Below, piece after piece: positions 10,588 to 22,533 of a stretch of 64,000 bases of DNA. A program made the translations under genes and the position numbers. The stretch's first letter is position 1. Each line of letters starts with the position of its first letter. The notes beneath the pieces are model-generated. The model worked only from the letters and a program-made list of their open reading frames with translations. It had not been told where the DNA came from and did no database searches. The stretch comes from Buddleja alternifolia (lineage: Eukaryota; Streptophyta; Magnoliopsida; Lamiales; Scrophulariaceae), in the NCBI GenBank assembly GCA_019426215.1, contig CM033403.1, positions 36,280,754 through 36,344,753 of the forward strand, written 5' to 3'.

Positions 10588-13500
10588 ATGGCACCCAAGA
10601 AATCCTCTACTGCTGCTACTAAAAACATCATCAAGGTCACTGAAGGCCTTGTGGTGGATTGGAAGTTCTTATACGAAAATACTGACATCAATCTATCGGA
10701 GATGATGGACTCTGTTGCTAAGGCTGGGCTTCAGAAATTCCTGACTAAGTATTCTTACTCATTCCCTGGCGAAGTTGAATTCTTCTGGAAGAATGCTAAG
10801 CTATCAGAAGACAAGACCTCTATTTCTTGTCGATTTCCCGATTCCAAGAAAAGTCTAAGAAATTCATTCTCTCTGCCGACACCATTGCCAAGAACTTCGA
10901 ACTGCCCAATCAGGGAGAAGCTCTGGACACCATCACTGGTGAGCAGATTGAAGAAATCTGGACCAGAATAAGTGTATATGAAGGTGTTCCATACAAGCCC
11001 TATTTTGAAAAGAAGGATATCGTCAACCGATATCGTGTATTGGCCGATTTCTGCAGTAAAAATATTGAATGCAGAGTGGGCACCTTTAACAAGGTAAACC
11101 CAACCCAATTTCAGATGATGACTGCTATACTACTCAACATCCAAATCAACTGGAGTGCTTATGTTTTTAGCATATTCAAAAACAGTCTGAGCGCCCCAAA
11201 CAAGCCTTATGGCTTAGCTCTCAGTGACTTGCTCTTCAGATCAGAATGTACGAATTCTGCTGGGATTACTGTGGCCAAACATAAATTCTATGGGAAGAGA
11301 ATTATCACAAATCTCTTCATCCTACGTAACCCCGAAGGTGCTGCTAAACCTCTCGCTGAGCGCCAAAATATTCATGAAGCGTCAGATGAGAAGGCTGAGC
11401 GTCCTGTTCAAGAGGAAACCGTGAAGCGTCCGATAACTAAAAGGAAGAGGGCTCCCAAAAAGCCCAAGGCTCAACCTATTCCATCTCCTCTCAAGGATGA
11501 TGTAGAAACTGATGAAGAAGAGGAAGATAATCTTCCACTCATAAAAAGAAAGAAACTTGAAAAGATCATCAAAAAGATCAACTTTGATGCCAAATCGACT
11601 GCTGCCCGTCCTAAAGCGTCCATACTAATTGAAGGGGTTAATATCAAGAAAATATTCAAGAAGCGTCGAGGATCAGGCAAGCATCAAGCTGCTTCTACTC
11701 CTACAGAGCCTGAGACTATTGAGCCAAGCGCTCAAGTAACAATTGCCGTTGAGACTAGTTCTCAGGGTAAGTTTATTTCTTCCCACAACATTTCTTTACC
11801 TACTTATGTAGAAGATCCTGCTCTTATTGAGGATAGTCCCTTTATTACAGCTCTTCCTCTAGCTGTTGTTGAAGCACCCATTGATATCCATCTGGATGTT
11901 GATATGACTGCGGTCGTGGCCATCGCTCAGGATGTTGCCACAGAAGCTGCTGCAATTGAAATCGAAGAACCTACTTTCCAAGAGGTTTACACATCAACTC
12001 GTATTCTGGCTATGACAGAGGCACGCTCAGAAAGTCAGAGCGTCGCTGTAGAAGTTACAAAGCTACAACACTTCTTCAAATTGGATCCCCTGAAAACAAT
12101 TGATCAATCAGTCAACTACATGCCTCCAGTTCTTGAAGAAGATTTCTTTCCTGCTGGTTACAATGAAGAAAATACCACAAATGCAGAGCATGACATAGCC
12201 AAGCTGATTAAGTTTGATCAGACCATCCGAGACACTATCTTCAACTCAGAGCTCACAGCAATTGACAAAGCGTACTATATTTTTGTTCAACTAGGCAAAA
12301 CTCCTCGTCAGATACCTGCTGCCATTGCCATCCAGGAAGCACGAATAGGTGTTAGCACTCCAAGATCTGATGTAGACTTGGCCTACTATCGAGATTATGG
12401 GCACAGCAAACCAACTGGTTTTGCTCTAAGAGACTACACCATTCGAGTGTATGATCCTCTCCGCCCAACCTTTCTCAATCCATCAGAAGAAGTTTTAAAC
12501 GGAGAAGGCTACACACATTTTCCACTTGTAGCAAACAGCCCTAACAACATAAATTCCGTCAATCCACTTCGGCTGTGGAAAAATAAAGGGATTCATGCAG
12601 GTGAGCGTCTAGTCTCTCTCACAGATATGATACAGACTGAAGCCGACACACTCTTTGATAGCGTCTGGAATGCCAGCTATCAGACTGATAGATATCGCTT
12701 CGAGTCAATCAGAGATATCCATCTTGAAGGCATTCGAGCTATAATCAATGCAGATCCTGATTACTGCATGACTGAAGTAAATTGGATTGAAGCATACATT
12801 GGCAACCGATGCAAGTTTGAAGAGCTAGTCAGCGCTCCTCACCTTTTTGGCCTAGGCATGAATGACAAGAAGCGTCATGTTGCAAATTACTGTCTGCAGA
12901 AGCGTCAACAACGTGTTGGACCAGTGCTCAAGTTGCCATCTGAGCATCAACAGATAGAGTAGTTCCTACGCCAAGTGTTGAACAAACTTGCCAAAACTCC
13001 TCTACACTTTAACGCTCAAGCGTCAACTAGTGGCAGCTTCCCAGACTCTTGCTTAAATAACTCTCACAGCCACTATGACGACAATCTCAATCTAATGGTC
13101 AAGATAATGTCACATGTTGCTCTATTCGACAGAATCTTTACCTCAAATCTGCGTAAATGGAATGGGTCAAGGATTTGCTCCTTCAACGGATTCTCACTGC
13201 TCCCCTCCATCAGAAGGGAAGTACTCAACCATTATGAGCTTGTCCTCTCTCTACTGGAAAGGAACCAAGAGCTTGCTCAATCCATATATCCGTATTTGGA
13301 AAAATATTATAGCGCTTATGTTCCTGCCTCTCGAAGACCTCAAAATCTTCCAACAGATAGGTTGATCGGATTTTCACGACAATACTGCTCAGACGCTCTA
13401 TTCTCAATCTGTCAAGCGCCTTTCAGAATATTTCCAAATCATGTGCTGGATATCTTAGGTCCCATGCACATAAGGGCCATAGACAGTCTTTTGCGCATAT

Positions 13501-14671
13501 TCATTCAAGGTGCTTGCCTCTCATCTCAACACTTACATGAACTTCTTCAGAATGCCTCATATACATATGCAGATGAGCAATTTGCAAGCATGAATTTTCA
13601 ATTCACGGATTTTCTCCAAGAAGTGTCAGCGCTTGCTGAATCACCTATTGAAAACATTTTTGCGCAAGCGTCACCTTCGCTGAGCGTCCAGAGGAACCGA
13701 TTCAAGCGTCTCTTCAAGAAGATACTCCTGACGCCTCTGACTCTGCTACCTCTGATAAACCTGATGTTGCCCCAGAGCTTCAAGGAACAGTGTTTGATCC
13801 TGCCTATCAAGTTTCCCTTGAATCTCTTAAGCACACATCTCGCTTCAAGCGGCCCGCGGTCCCCTCTACACAAGCAGCCATGGCTGAATGCCTTAAGCAA
13901 TTCCAGCAGATGACTGATGCTACTCAGACAAGTCACTTGGCCTTAAAAGAAGATATTACCAACCGCTTTACTATTCTAGAGACCTCTCTGACTGACGCTA
14001 ATCAAGCCAGTCAATTAGCTATGAAAGAGCACTTTGATCAACGCTTCAACATCTTAGAGGCCTCTGTAGCCCAGATTGCTAGTCAAGTCAGTCTACTAAT
14101 TGAGCACTTCATGAAGGCTGATGCTGGCAATAAGGGGAAAGAAAAGAAGAAAGGGGAGAAGAGGAAGTCTTCGAGTTCAAGAGCTCAAGATTCACTTCCG
14201 CCGCCCAAACGTCAACATATTCCTACTTTTCCTCCTGCGCAGAATCTTGAATTTCCATCATGGGTGATTACATCTGGAATAACTGGATCTGCGGGAGCGT
14301 CCGACAAAACAACAAGAACTGCTCCCATAGCCTTATATCCTAATCTACCAGTACCTTCTCATGCGAGCCTTGAACAGTTTGACATCCCTCTTCAAAGAGC
14401 ATCAATTCCAGAACCCACTGATCCAAGGCTCTTAGCTGAAGAAAGAAAGATGGATGACTTAAACAGAACTTTCAAGATTTGCCTCAGGTACACTGGTATA
14501 GACCCAGATGATTGGGATAGACATTTTGTTCTCTTCAAAGAAAGACAGAGAAAAGAAAACAAGTTTATAATCGACAAAGATCACGCTGCAATGATAAAAT
14601 TGGAAGATCACTTGATCGAAGCGATTCGAGCTGAAATGGTCAAGAAATACAAGATCAAGCCGCGTCATTAG
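10588..14671 (+). pseudogene. Third ORF of the Copia element (envelope-like position), broken
   Basis: A start ATG at 10588 follows a CT-rich leader. About 1360 codons can be followed through a frameshift near 10845, an in-frame TAG at 12960-12962 and a frameshift near 13665-13720. Seen: a lysine-rich N terminus; a globular N-terminal part (about residues 20-270) that resembles the plant transposon domain found in many LTR-element accessory ORFs; a long basic and acidic low-complexity middle with two K/R-rich, NLS-like clusters; a second globular part (about 12050-13650); a coiled coil with heptads at about 13870-14110; then a K/R-rich run. I see no signal peptide or membrane segment, so calling it an envelope protein rests on position only. 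A nuclear or capsid-accessory role fits the composition equally well. The end lies about 220 bases before the 3' LTR. Confidence 0.75.
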
Positions 14672-14879
14672 ATCTTTTAAATCTTTTGTTTTTCTTTGTC
14701 TCCACACAATTTCAGTTGTAAAATGCTTGTACTTTCAATGATATATATAAAGTGCATTTTTCAGCTGAAACATCTCGTTGAAGCTTAACTAACTTTAATT
14801 AACATTAAATAACTAAAGCTAACTTTTATTTTTTGGCTGTCTAACTCTTGAACTATAAAAGAGTAAGTATTGCCATCAT

Positions 14880-14893
14880 CAAAACGGGGAAAT
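14880..14893 (+). other. Polypurine tract of the Copia element
   Basis: AAAACGGGGAAAT immediately before the 3' LTR. A purine run with one interruption in this place primes plus-strand DNA synthesis in LTR elements. Confidence 0.7.
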
Positions 14894-16788
14894 TGTTAGG
14901 AATTTCTTATTAGATGTTTTGATGATGACAAGTAGGATTTATGTTAGACCCCAAAAAAATGTAAGTATAAGCTTTCTTAGAATATCTGTATTAATGTCTG
15001 AAAGCTTATGTATTTTTCACTAGGCTTGTAATTTTTATCTTTATAGACTTTTAGACTAAGTATGTGATACTAAATCACTAGTAGAGTTCTGTGTGAGTCT
15101 ATTAAGTGATGAAGTTGAAGATCAAGCGTCTGAAGTCAAAGTGAAGATGAGGATTAGTTCTAAGCGTCCGTCAAACGCTAAGGAACTGTTTCAGGATCTG
15201 AGAATCTAACGCTCAAGATATTTTATGGACTTTTTAGACCAAGGATTTGACACTAAGTCAATGATGGAATTCTGAGTGAGTCTATCAAAAATCAAGTCGA
15301 AAGTCAAGCGTCGAAATGACTGAGTAAAGATAAGGACTTGACTCAAGCGTCTGTTGAAAATGCATAAGAGACTGTCTCAGAGTCAAGCGTCTAGTAAAGC
15401 GCCTAGAGACTGTTTCTTTAAGCCAAGCGTCCAAAAGACTCAAGCGCTCAACTCTCAGAGTTACCTGAAGAACTATAACCCAAGTTATCAAAGACCTAAA
15501 ATGCATTAATCTATTAATGATTATTTCCAACGGAAATGATACAAGATGCATTAAAAGTCAGTTAAGTGCTATTAAAATATAAGCACTATAACTTATGGGC
15601 AAACCACCTTTTGACCAAGACTGTCAGATCTGTGAAACCAAGAACATGCCTGATCATTATAATATGTTCAAAAATCAGGAATGTCAGAATCAAGAAATGT
15701 TTAGGGAGACGTGCTCCTAATTGTGTCCAACGGACAAAAACCTAGGAACCTATAAATAAGTCCCCTCAGCAAAAACCCAAAAAAAGAGGATGAGGCATAT
15801 GAACTTATAAGTCATATATACGTGAAAAAGTCACAAATCCTGTATATAATATATATATATATATATAGACAAAAAGACACAAGAAAAGGGTAAAAACTTT
15901 GCTGAAAGAAAAGCCTACAAAATTCATAACCAAAGATCCTTCCAAGCTTTTCTTACCTATTCCAAAAAGACAGTCACAATATCTCAAACCTCTTCTTAGA
16001 AGAACCATACACTATTAACTGAGATATCTCAAGTTGTTTGAACTTCCCAAAAACAAACAAACTCGTTACAGAAACTTTCAACATCTTTTATCTGAGTGAG
16101 AAAGTGTGTTGATCTACAGGCAGTATTTTTGTGTAAAAGAAGCTTGTGGAAGAAGATCTTTATTGGAGCTGAAATCTGTGTGACCAAGGATTTCGAGATC
16201 AGTTGTAACTTGCATTATTTCTGAGTGAAAGAAGCAAGGGGATAGAAGATCTTTATTGGAGCTGAAATCTGTGTGACCAAGGAGTTCCGAGATTTATATC
16301 CAATCTCTCACTACTTTGTAGAAGTCTCTGTGTGACTCTTCGATAATCGACTTAGTGAATATCCTCCCTGATAGAAGGAGAAGAAGGACGTAGCTAGGAT
16401 TACATCACCCAGTGAACCTTACAAATATCTTGTGTCATTTTCCGCTTCATTCATCTACTGTTTTATTACTTTACTATTCATAATCTATACATCTTGAAAA
16501 AGGTTTAAAACAGTTAAGCGACTACTTTGTATAAAACTGAACGCTAAGCTATAAAATACTTTCGCTGTGCTAACACTGATTCAGTGACTAAACATTGCCC
16601 TACTTTGGTAAGCGTTGAAATCACCCAGTCTAAGTTATCTTTTCTCAAGCGCCTAATTCAGCGCTTAAGCTTTTCAAGCGTTCAAATACTTCAAAAATGA
16701 TACGACTTTCAGAAGTCAGAAAAAGACTTCAGGGTCTATTCAACCCCCCCCCCTTCTAGACCCTTTTGTATGCCACTTGGGACCAACA
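14894..16788 (+). repeat. 3' LTR of the Copia element (1895 bp)
   Basis: Direct copy of 481-2364. It differs by scattered substitutions and by a longer TA tract near 15843-15868. The right target duplication GGAAC follows at 16789-16793. The LTRs would have been identical at insertion, so the differences date it as not recent. Confidence 0.95.
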
Positions 16789-18224
16789 GGAACTAAATCA
16801 ATATTGATCAACGAATTTGTGAGAGTTGTTTTGGGTTTCGGAATTAACCGACGACGAACCGTTTGGACCCCTTTCCTGCTATTCGAAGGAGTGTTCTGCT
16901 CACCCTCGTATTCTAAATCCTTCTCCAACTCGTTTAGAACATTGAATCTGTTTTCAGTCAGGTTCGGCTTGGACTTTGCTTTTGTTGTAGTCATGCGCGG
17001 CTCCCCCGTATTTCTAGTCTCCTTGCGAACATAGTGCTGTTTAGGCTTACTATTGGGAATAACTCCTTTACCTTTGGTATCCTCATTTTCCGTCTCTGTA
17101 CTCCGAGGTTCTTCATATTGATTCGCACTAACATTATCCTTAGTAAAGGATATGGCCCGGTGAGTAGTCCCTCCCGTGTTTTTCTTCTGATATCTTCTCG
17201 GTTGGACTAAGTTCCATGGTCCGTATGTTGTAGGATTCGGTTGCTCCCTCAGTATATCTTCCCGTTCTTGTTGTCCCTGCGGATTTGCTTCCGACATTCC
17301 GGCATGGCCTGTAGAACCACATGTCTCCTGTCTATGTCCACATGCACCACATGCAAAGCACAAGAGATTGAGACCCTCATATTCAACCACTCGTATCTTC
17401 TTGTTCACCCGTAGGAAAGGTCGCAATGGTTTGTTAAGGTCAATCTCCACACAAACTCTAGCATATCGTCCTCTCCTTGCATCCTCAGTGTTTTTATCCA
17501 ATCGTATCACTTTTCCTATCTTTCCTCCCATGCCACGAATCACTGTGTCATTAAGATAATGGATGGGCAACTCCGAGAAACGTATCCACACAGCCGTGGA
17601 AGAAACTTTTTCCATTTTCGGGTTGAAGAAGGGATCCCACATGCGGACTGTTAAGTAATGGCCGAGAATCATCCACGGGCCATCCTCCAAGACATGATCA
17701 TATTCATCCTTATAGCGAAATCGAACTAGGTAAAAATCATTGCCAATATCAACTGGATTGATGTCATAATCGAGTTTCCATAGGGCTTTCATGCGCTGTT
17801 TTAACATGGAAAACCCTACTTTTCGGCCAAGAACCTTTATAACTAAGGCTCTTCGGTATGGTGCAACCAGGGTTTTGAGTGTTTCGGTTGAAATTGTATA
17901 GTCGTCTTCAACGTCATCCTCTCCGACATCTGCTCCAATCGGCGAATCCGTGTCATCATACTCCCCTTCACCGGTGTATAGAGTTGGTTCCACAAGTCTC
18001 CGGTTCCAGGTTTCACGTAACGTGTGTGAGTCCCAAGCATTCTTCGTAGTGTTATCTTTCTCCATGTCATGCATTCTCGTCGGATTTTGTTCCTCCATGG
18101 GGTTTGGAGAGTTCTCCATTCTTGGCGGTGTAGCGGCTCCCACCAATCCTCTCTTCAATTTTTTGGTATTTCGATTTGGTGTTACAGTGACCGGCGGCCG
18201 CCGATCTATTTCCGGCTCCTCCAT
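16789..18224 (-). pseudogene. LINE ORF1, N-terminal part: DUF4283 plus zinc knuckle
   Basis: RNA-binding protein of a plant L1-like LINE that coats the element RNA. The ATG at 18224 starts an open frame. A proline- and asparagine-rich N terminus leads to a DUF4283-like domain at about residues 100-230, recognisable by its W-K-L-D-Y-D-I, P-W-M-I-L-G-H-Y-L and W-I-R-F-S-E-L-P stretches. Next comes a zinc knuckle C-F-A-C-x4-H-x4-C at about residues 290-303 and a charged tail. The Copia element cuts the gene at its GGAAC target; the C terminus lies at 202-480. This part shows no stops, so the LINE was probably in fair state when hit. Its 5' end, upstream of 18224, cannot be placed. Confidence 0.85.
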
Positions 18225-18657
18225 CTGGCCGGCAGGCCGTGAAAGGTAGCGTGGTTAGGGTTTTTCATGAGAAATTTTTTTCTCAGACACAACTGTGAAT
18301 AAGTTTTTTGCTTGGTGATATTGAAAAATGTTCTTTATAAACTAAAAGCTATATGGAGACAAAACGAGCAGTTCCATTCTAAAGCGACTGCTTTCATATA
18401 TACTTATTTTTGGGTTTTTTTACTTCAAAGTAGAGTATTATTTTATGTTAATCGTGTTAGTTTACAAGTATTAAAATTTTTATACACGTATCGTGCACGA
18501 GTAAAGTGAAATACAAAATAAAGTATCATTTTACGATAGAGAATCCAAATTAATAGTTAAATAACCAACACAAAACATCGATTATCCTATAATGAATCTA
18601 ATTTATTGAGATCAATCTCGTCACCATAGGGTGCGTGGAATAATTTTGATTACTAAT
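18225..18657. other. Intergenic, probable LINE 5' leader then AT-rich spacer
   Basis: The first 60-80 bases right of the LINE ORF1 start may be its 5' untranslated leader on the minus strand. Beyond that I see no coding, RNA or repeat signal. Confidence 0.4.
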
Positions 18658-19269
18658 CTATGATGCATGGACACTGACACAGCAATACGGACACGAGCAC
18701 GGCATTTTCTAAAAAATTAGGATACGACACGGCTTCGACACGAATATATATATATATATAACATAAATTAGATATTGATTTTAATTTCAATATAATTTGT
18801 TAGAAAAATAAACAATGAAAATGTTTTTTACTTGTTTGTTGTTAATTTGTATTTTTCTAATTTCTTTGTAAATCTCTATATGTTTGAAAAAATTCAACTA
18901 CTTATCAACAATAAGCCAATAACGAATACAAAACAAAAATATAAATAGTCACAAATTACAAAGCAATTACAAATACAATCAAAGTATCAAATGCTTAAGA
19001 ATTAGAATTAGGATTTTTGAGATTTTTCTATTTATAATTGGAACCCCACACTTTTTAATTTTTTAGGAAAAATGTTAATCGTGTTATCACTGTGTCGGAC
19101 ACGCATTTGGTTATGTCCAACACGGTGGCCGAATTGCTTTTTTATTTTTTTACCATGGACACATATTAGCCGTGTCCGACACGTGACATTACCGTGTCAG
19201 AGGCGTGTCGTGTCGAACAAGCACCCGACACCACCGGGAGATAACTTTTGGAGTGTCCATACTTTATAG
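18658..19269. mobile_element. hAT-like non-autonomous DNA transposon with GTGTC/GACAC repeats
   Basis: Flanked by an 8-bp direct repeat TTACTAAT (18650-18657 and 19270-19277), the hAT target size. The ends are inverted: CTATGATGCATGGACACT on the left and, reverse complemented, CTATAAAGTATGGACACT on the right. Subterminal regions are dense in GACAC and its complement (about 18668-18740 and 19085-19260), as hAT transposase-binding arrays often are. The centre is AT-rich with a TA microsatellite near 18750. No transposase is encoded. Confidence 0.75.
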
Positions 19270-19277
19270 TTACTAAT

Positions 19278-19800
19278 TCACATCCAAAAATTCTCCATAA
19301 AAGATGAAGAGAAAGACAAGTATTTAATGCTCGGTAGCAAAAGGGCTAATCTTGCTATATATAGAATAGTTAGTAAAATACGGGATGAAAAATGTTCATC
19401 ATTTAACATATACGAGTATGTTATGAAATTTTATTGAAAGTTACGATGAAAAGATCGGCTAACCACGGTAACGAAAAATAAACAGATGTGTAAACATACA
19501 TGTATAATACGGGTTAATTCTATATAAATTTGTGAGATTTACTGATTGTACTCAGCTTTTAATTTATGAAAATAAAATTGTATATGAGTCATTTGTTGAT
19601 AGTAATTAATATTTTGATAAATTATTAACGTTCGGAGTTTTTAATTGCATTATACTCAATTACTACTTTAAAAATTAATAATAAACTTTTAAGTTTTAAA
19701 TTAAAAAAATATTTTTTTGCCAAAATATTATTCGTATACGGGATACATAAAGTACGTATACTAAATAGTTCAACTCAAAAGTACGAGTATTATTCATTAC
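19278..19800. other. AT-rich intergenic stretch, nothing recognised
   Basis: No coding frame of interest, no RNA gene, no clear repeat ends. Confidence 0.5.
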
Positions 19801-19940
19801 GGTTCGAATTCAAACTGCCACAAATTGTGGCTCTCCTCTCTTTATCAAGCTAGATAAAGTCTTTATGGTTCAGAACTATACCTATCAGTCCGGATTCGTC
19901 TGGCAAAATATATTTAGGGTATCCCTTCATCTAGAATTTT
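19801..19940 (+). mobile_element. Degenerate tRNA-derived SINE, same family as the copy at 55410-55590
   Basis: Begins at a B-box-like GGTTCGAATTC and then follows the other copy block by block: GTGGCTCTCC, an AAGTCTTTATGG block and AGGGTATCCC in the same order, ending near an A-rich stretch at about 19940-19956. The A-box part is not recognisable and no target duplication was found, so this is probably 5'-truncated. Confidence 0.55.
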
Positions 19941-20205
19941 TTTAAAAAAACATATGAGATCTTTTAAGCTAGAAATTTCACCAATGACCCCTTAAAAAAT
20001 CCTTAAATAAAATTTGGATTTGCGTGAATTTTATATAGAACAAAGAAAAATGTATTATCTTCGTGAGAATTATTTACTTTTAATAACATTTTACGTGGGT
20101 ATTAATATTTTTTGATGTTATGTTGGCCGTATTCTTTGTAAATATTCCACCATTTTCTATGTTAAATAGGATTTATAATCGATAAAAAATATTATAACTT
20201 GTATG

Positions 20206-20601
20206 TAGGGACGGAGCCAGGGGGACTGGAGGGTGCGGTCGCCCCCCCTCAATTTTGAAAAATTAATTTTTTACTTTATAAAATTTTTTATATTTGAATT
20301 TCGCCCCCCCTCAAAATCCAAAAATATCGTGTTTTTTCCCTTTATTTTGAGTTCGCTCCTCCCAAACTCAAAATTCTGGCTATAATGAAAGAGATATAAG
20401 AGTATAGTATAAAAAATGTCAAAAGTTATAATTGAACCAAATTTCTTATTATATTTTCCTCCACAAATATACCGTACCGTACCGCGGGGGGCAAGCCCCC
20501 CGTACCCCCCTTTGACTCCTTCAACTATCTGGCAAAAAACAATGTGTACCTATATCATAATAATCTCACCCCCCCCATTCAAATTCCTGGCTCCGTCCCT
20601 A
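20206..20601. mobile_element. hAT-like MITE with 16-bp perfect inverted ends
   Basis: Terminal inverted repeat TAGGGACGGAGCCAGG at the left, exact reverse complement at the right, flanked by a perfect 8-bp target duplication CTTGTATG (20198-20205 and 20602-20609). Length 396 bp, no coding capacity. Internal C-runs (20239-20248, 20304-20311, 20568-20577) and a short palindrome around ACCGCGGGGGG at about 20480 are present. A textbook non-autonomous hAT element. Confidence 0.9.
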
Positions 20602-20738
20602 CTTGTATGTATCGTATCATGTTTATGCATGTCAAGAAAAAACAGAAGTGGGGTGTAAAAACATAATATATATATCTAAACATACATTTTTGATGATTCA
20701 AAAGTAAGTATATATGTAAGAAAGAAAAGTCGTTCATT

Positions 20739-20934
20739 TTTTTTGTCTTTTCGTTTCCCCACGGGGTGTCCGGGCCAGCTTTCGCGCACCTCGACTAATC
20801 CCCACTCACAGTGAGTGGCTGCCGCTGGCCAATCATTATTTTGACAACGTTGAGAATCGATCTTGGGAGCATACCAGGTCGACCCCAAGTTGTCCCAGTG
20901 GTAGCCTTATACCACTGGGCCAAGAGACTTGGTT
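20739..20934 (-). mobile_element. Au-type SINE with 16-bp target duplication
   Basis: On the minus strand it starts with a tRNA-like head (CCCAGTGGTA, A box) and contains GTGGGGATTAGTCGAGGTGC and AGCTGGCCCGGACACC, the hallmark body of the Au SINE family, then a tail that reads as a T-run at 20739-20746 on the plus strand. It is flanked by a 16-bp direct repeat AAGAAAAGTCGTTCAT (20723-20738 and 20935-20950), as expected for LINE-driven insertion. Transcribed by RNA polymerase III; mobilised by LINE proteins. Confidence 0.92.
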
Positions 20935-20950
20935 AAGAAAAGTCGTTCAT

Positions 20951-22014
20951 GGCACAAGAGATGTTATAGTTTATTTTATAGGTGAAATTGACACATTTAT
21001 TTCAATTTTTTTTAATCTAACCCGCCTAGACCATGATCAATCCATCCTAAGCCAACTTAATTCAACCAAATACGTAAACATATGAACTAATCCTCGCTTA
21101 CTTTGAACATGCTAATTAATGAATTTCAACCGCCACCGCACGTCCGCACCTCTACTTATAAGTTATAACTTTTATATCAACATTTTAGATGTCACTAACA
21201 AATCCTCTAATATGTGTTAGCTATGAAATGCTGAATGAAATATGTATTATACTTATAATTTTCCCTTGTATCGTAGATGCAACGAAATTTTTGATTCGAT
21301 GCTCTCGAGTCGAATATGTTAGTCATATTTCATGTGAAAACTCTTTTAAATTGTGTGAAAGATTTTTCTTGTAAATCCACTAATTTGTCTAATATTTTGG
21401 CAGCATAAACTAGGTATTCAAAAAAAAGTATTGCTACTCAAAAGGAACATTATGTTTAGAGATACAGAGTAATTTCCTAAAAAAAAATTCACTTTAAAGT
21501 ATATAGATTGGATAATTAACTATTATCAAATCAAAGAAAAGTTGAAAACAGCCGCCTTGAATAAATCAAGTGCGAAATAAATAAGTAATATAAGGTAAAT
21601 AATAAATTTTGTAACATTTTATTTGCAATGCATTCGCCTTTTAGGTTGTTCTCTTTGGAAAAATGTAACAAATATTTAATTTTAGATCTAGTGATACTTT
21701 TTGTCCAGCAATAAATATTCAGTTAATTGAGATTATATATTAAGGTACTTATTTATTCTTAATAAAGACTACCAGATGTTCCCATTAATATTTTTTACCA
21801 TTGCTTAATAGTGATGTGGATTGAATTGCAAATGATAAGGAGTAATTTGCAATTTACAATTCACACCACATTACAGTCTTACACCATCATTTTTAAGTCA
21901 TAGGGTATTGCCATTACGAATTGATAAAAGTACGTAGGGCATCATTTAAAAGTAACCAAAAATACAAGGACTAAATTGAAAAAACCCATATCTCCAAATA
22001 TTCCCAAACTCTTC
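20951..22014. other. AT-rich intergenic stretch, nothing recognised
   Basis: Short open frames only, without domain content. No RNA genes or clear element ends. Confidence 0.5.
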
Positions 22015-22446
22015 GCTCTGTTTGGATGTGTTTTTATTTTATTTTCAACCGTCATTTTTTAAAATGCACAAGGGAATGAGTTTTTTTATATTTTTATGAG
22101 AAAAGTGAAAAAAGTAGGTATGTTTGGTTGCCTTTTTAAAAATGGTTGAAATTGGTGATTGTGATGTGTGAAATGATTGAAAATTAATGATTAGATAAAT
22201 AATGCTGGATTTAAAAATTTAAAGGAAAGGAGAGAGAAAAGTTTAAAAAAATGAAAGGAGATGAGAGAGAAAAGTGATAAAAGGAAATTATGAGATAAGT
22301 GACGTGAAATGTATTTTTAAAAAAATGATTGAAATTTATTAGGAACTTAAAAATGAAAATAAAAATGAGAATATTTTTAATTAAAAATAGTATAAAGTGT
22401 GTAATTTCAAGCTAAGATGAAAATGAAAACACAAACAAACAGGGCC
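22015..22446. mobile_element. MITE with GCYCTGTTTG-type inverted ends
   Basis: The left end GCTCTGTTTGGATGTG and the reversed right end GCCCTGTTTGTTTGTG agree over about 26 bases with four mismatches. The interior is rich in AAAATG/ATTTTT with no coding. No convincing target duplication was found, so the superfamily stays open. Confidence 0.6.
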
Positions 22447-22478
22447 AAGGTATCTCTCTTTTGGAAAAGTGGGAATAA

Positions 22479-22479
<1 letters not shown>

Positions 22480-22531
<52 letters not shown>
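22480..22531. repeat. (TA)n(CA)n microsatellite
   Basis: An alternating TA run passes directly into a CA run; the CA part overlaps the left target duplication of the next element. Confidence 0.95.
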
Positions 22532-22533
22532 TG

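Larger units (their letters stand above)
481..16788 (+). mobile_element. SIRE/Maximus-type Ty1-Copia LTR retrotransposon, complete but decayed, 16.3 kb
   Basis: Two long direct LTRs begin TGTTAG and end CCAACA. The element is flanked by a perfect 5-bp target duplication, GGAAC, at 476-480 and 16789-16793. Order inside: initiator-tRNA-Met primer site, gag with zinc knuckle, protease, integrase, reverse transcriptase, RNase H (Copia order), then a third ORF of about 4 kb and a purine tract. This layout, very long LTRs plus an extra ORF after pol, is that of the SIRE/Maximus lineage. The element landed inside a minus-strand LINE ORF1. All ORFs carry stops or frameshifts, so it cannot move on its own. 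It also contains a reversed solo LTR of a related element in the integrase. Confidence 0.95.

Noticed and set aside
20739..20934. Possible tRNA gene
   Set aside because: It has tRNA-like A and B boxes but continues into the Au SINE body with long target duplications; no cloverleaf acceptor stem closes.
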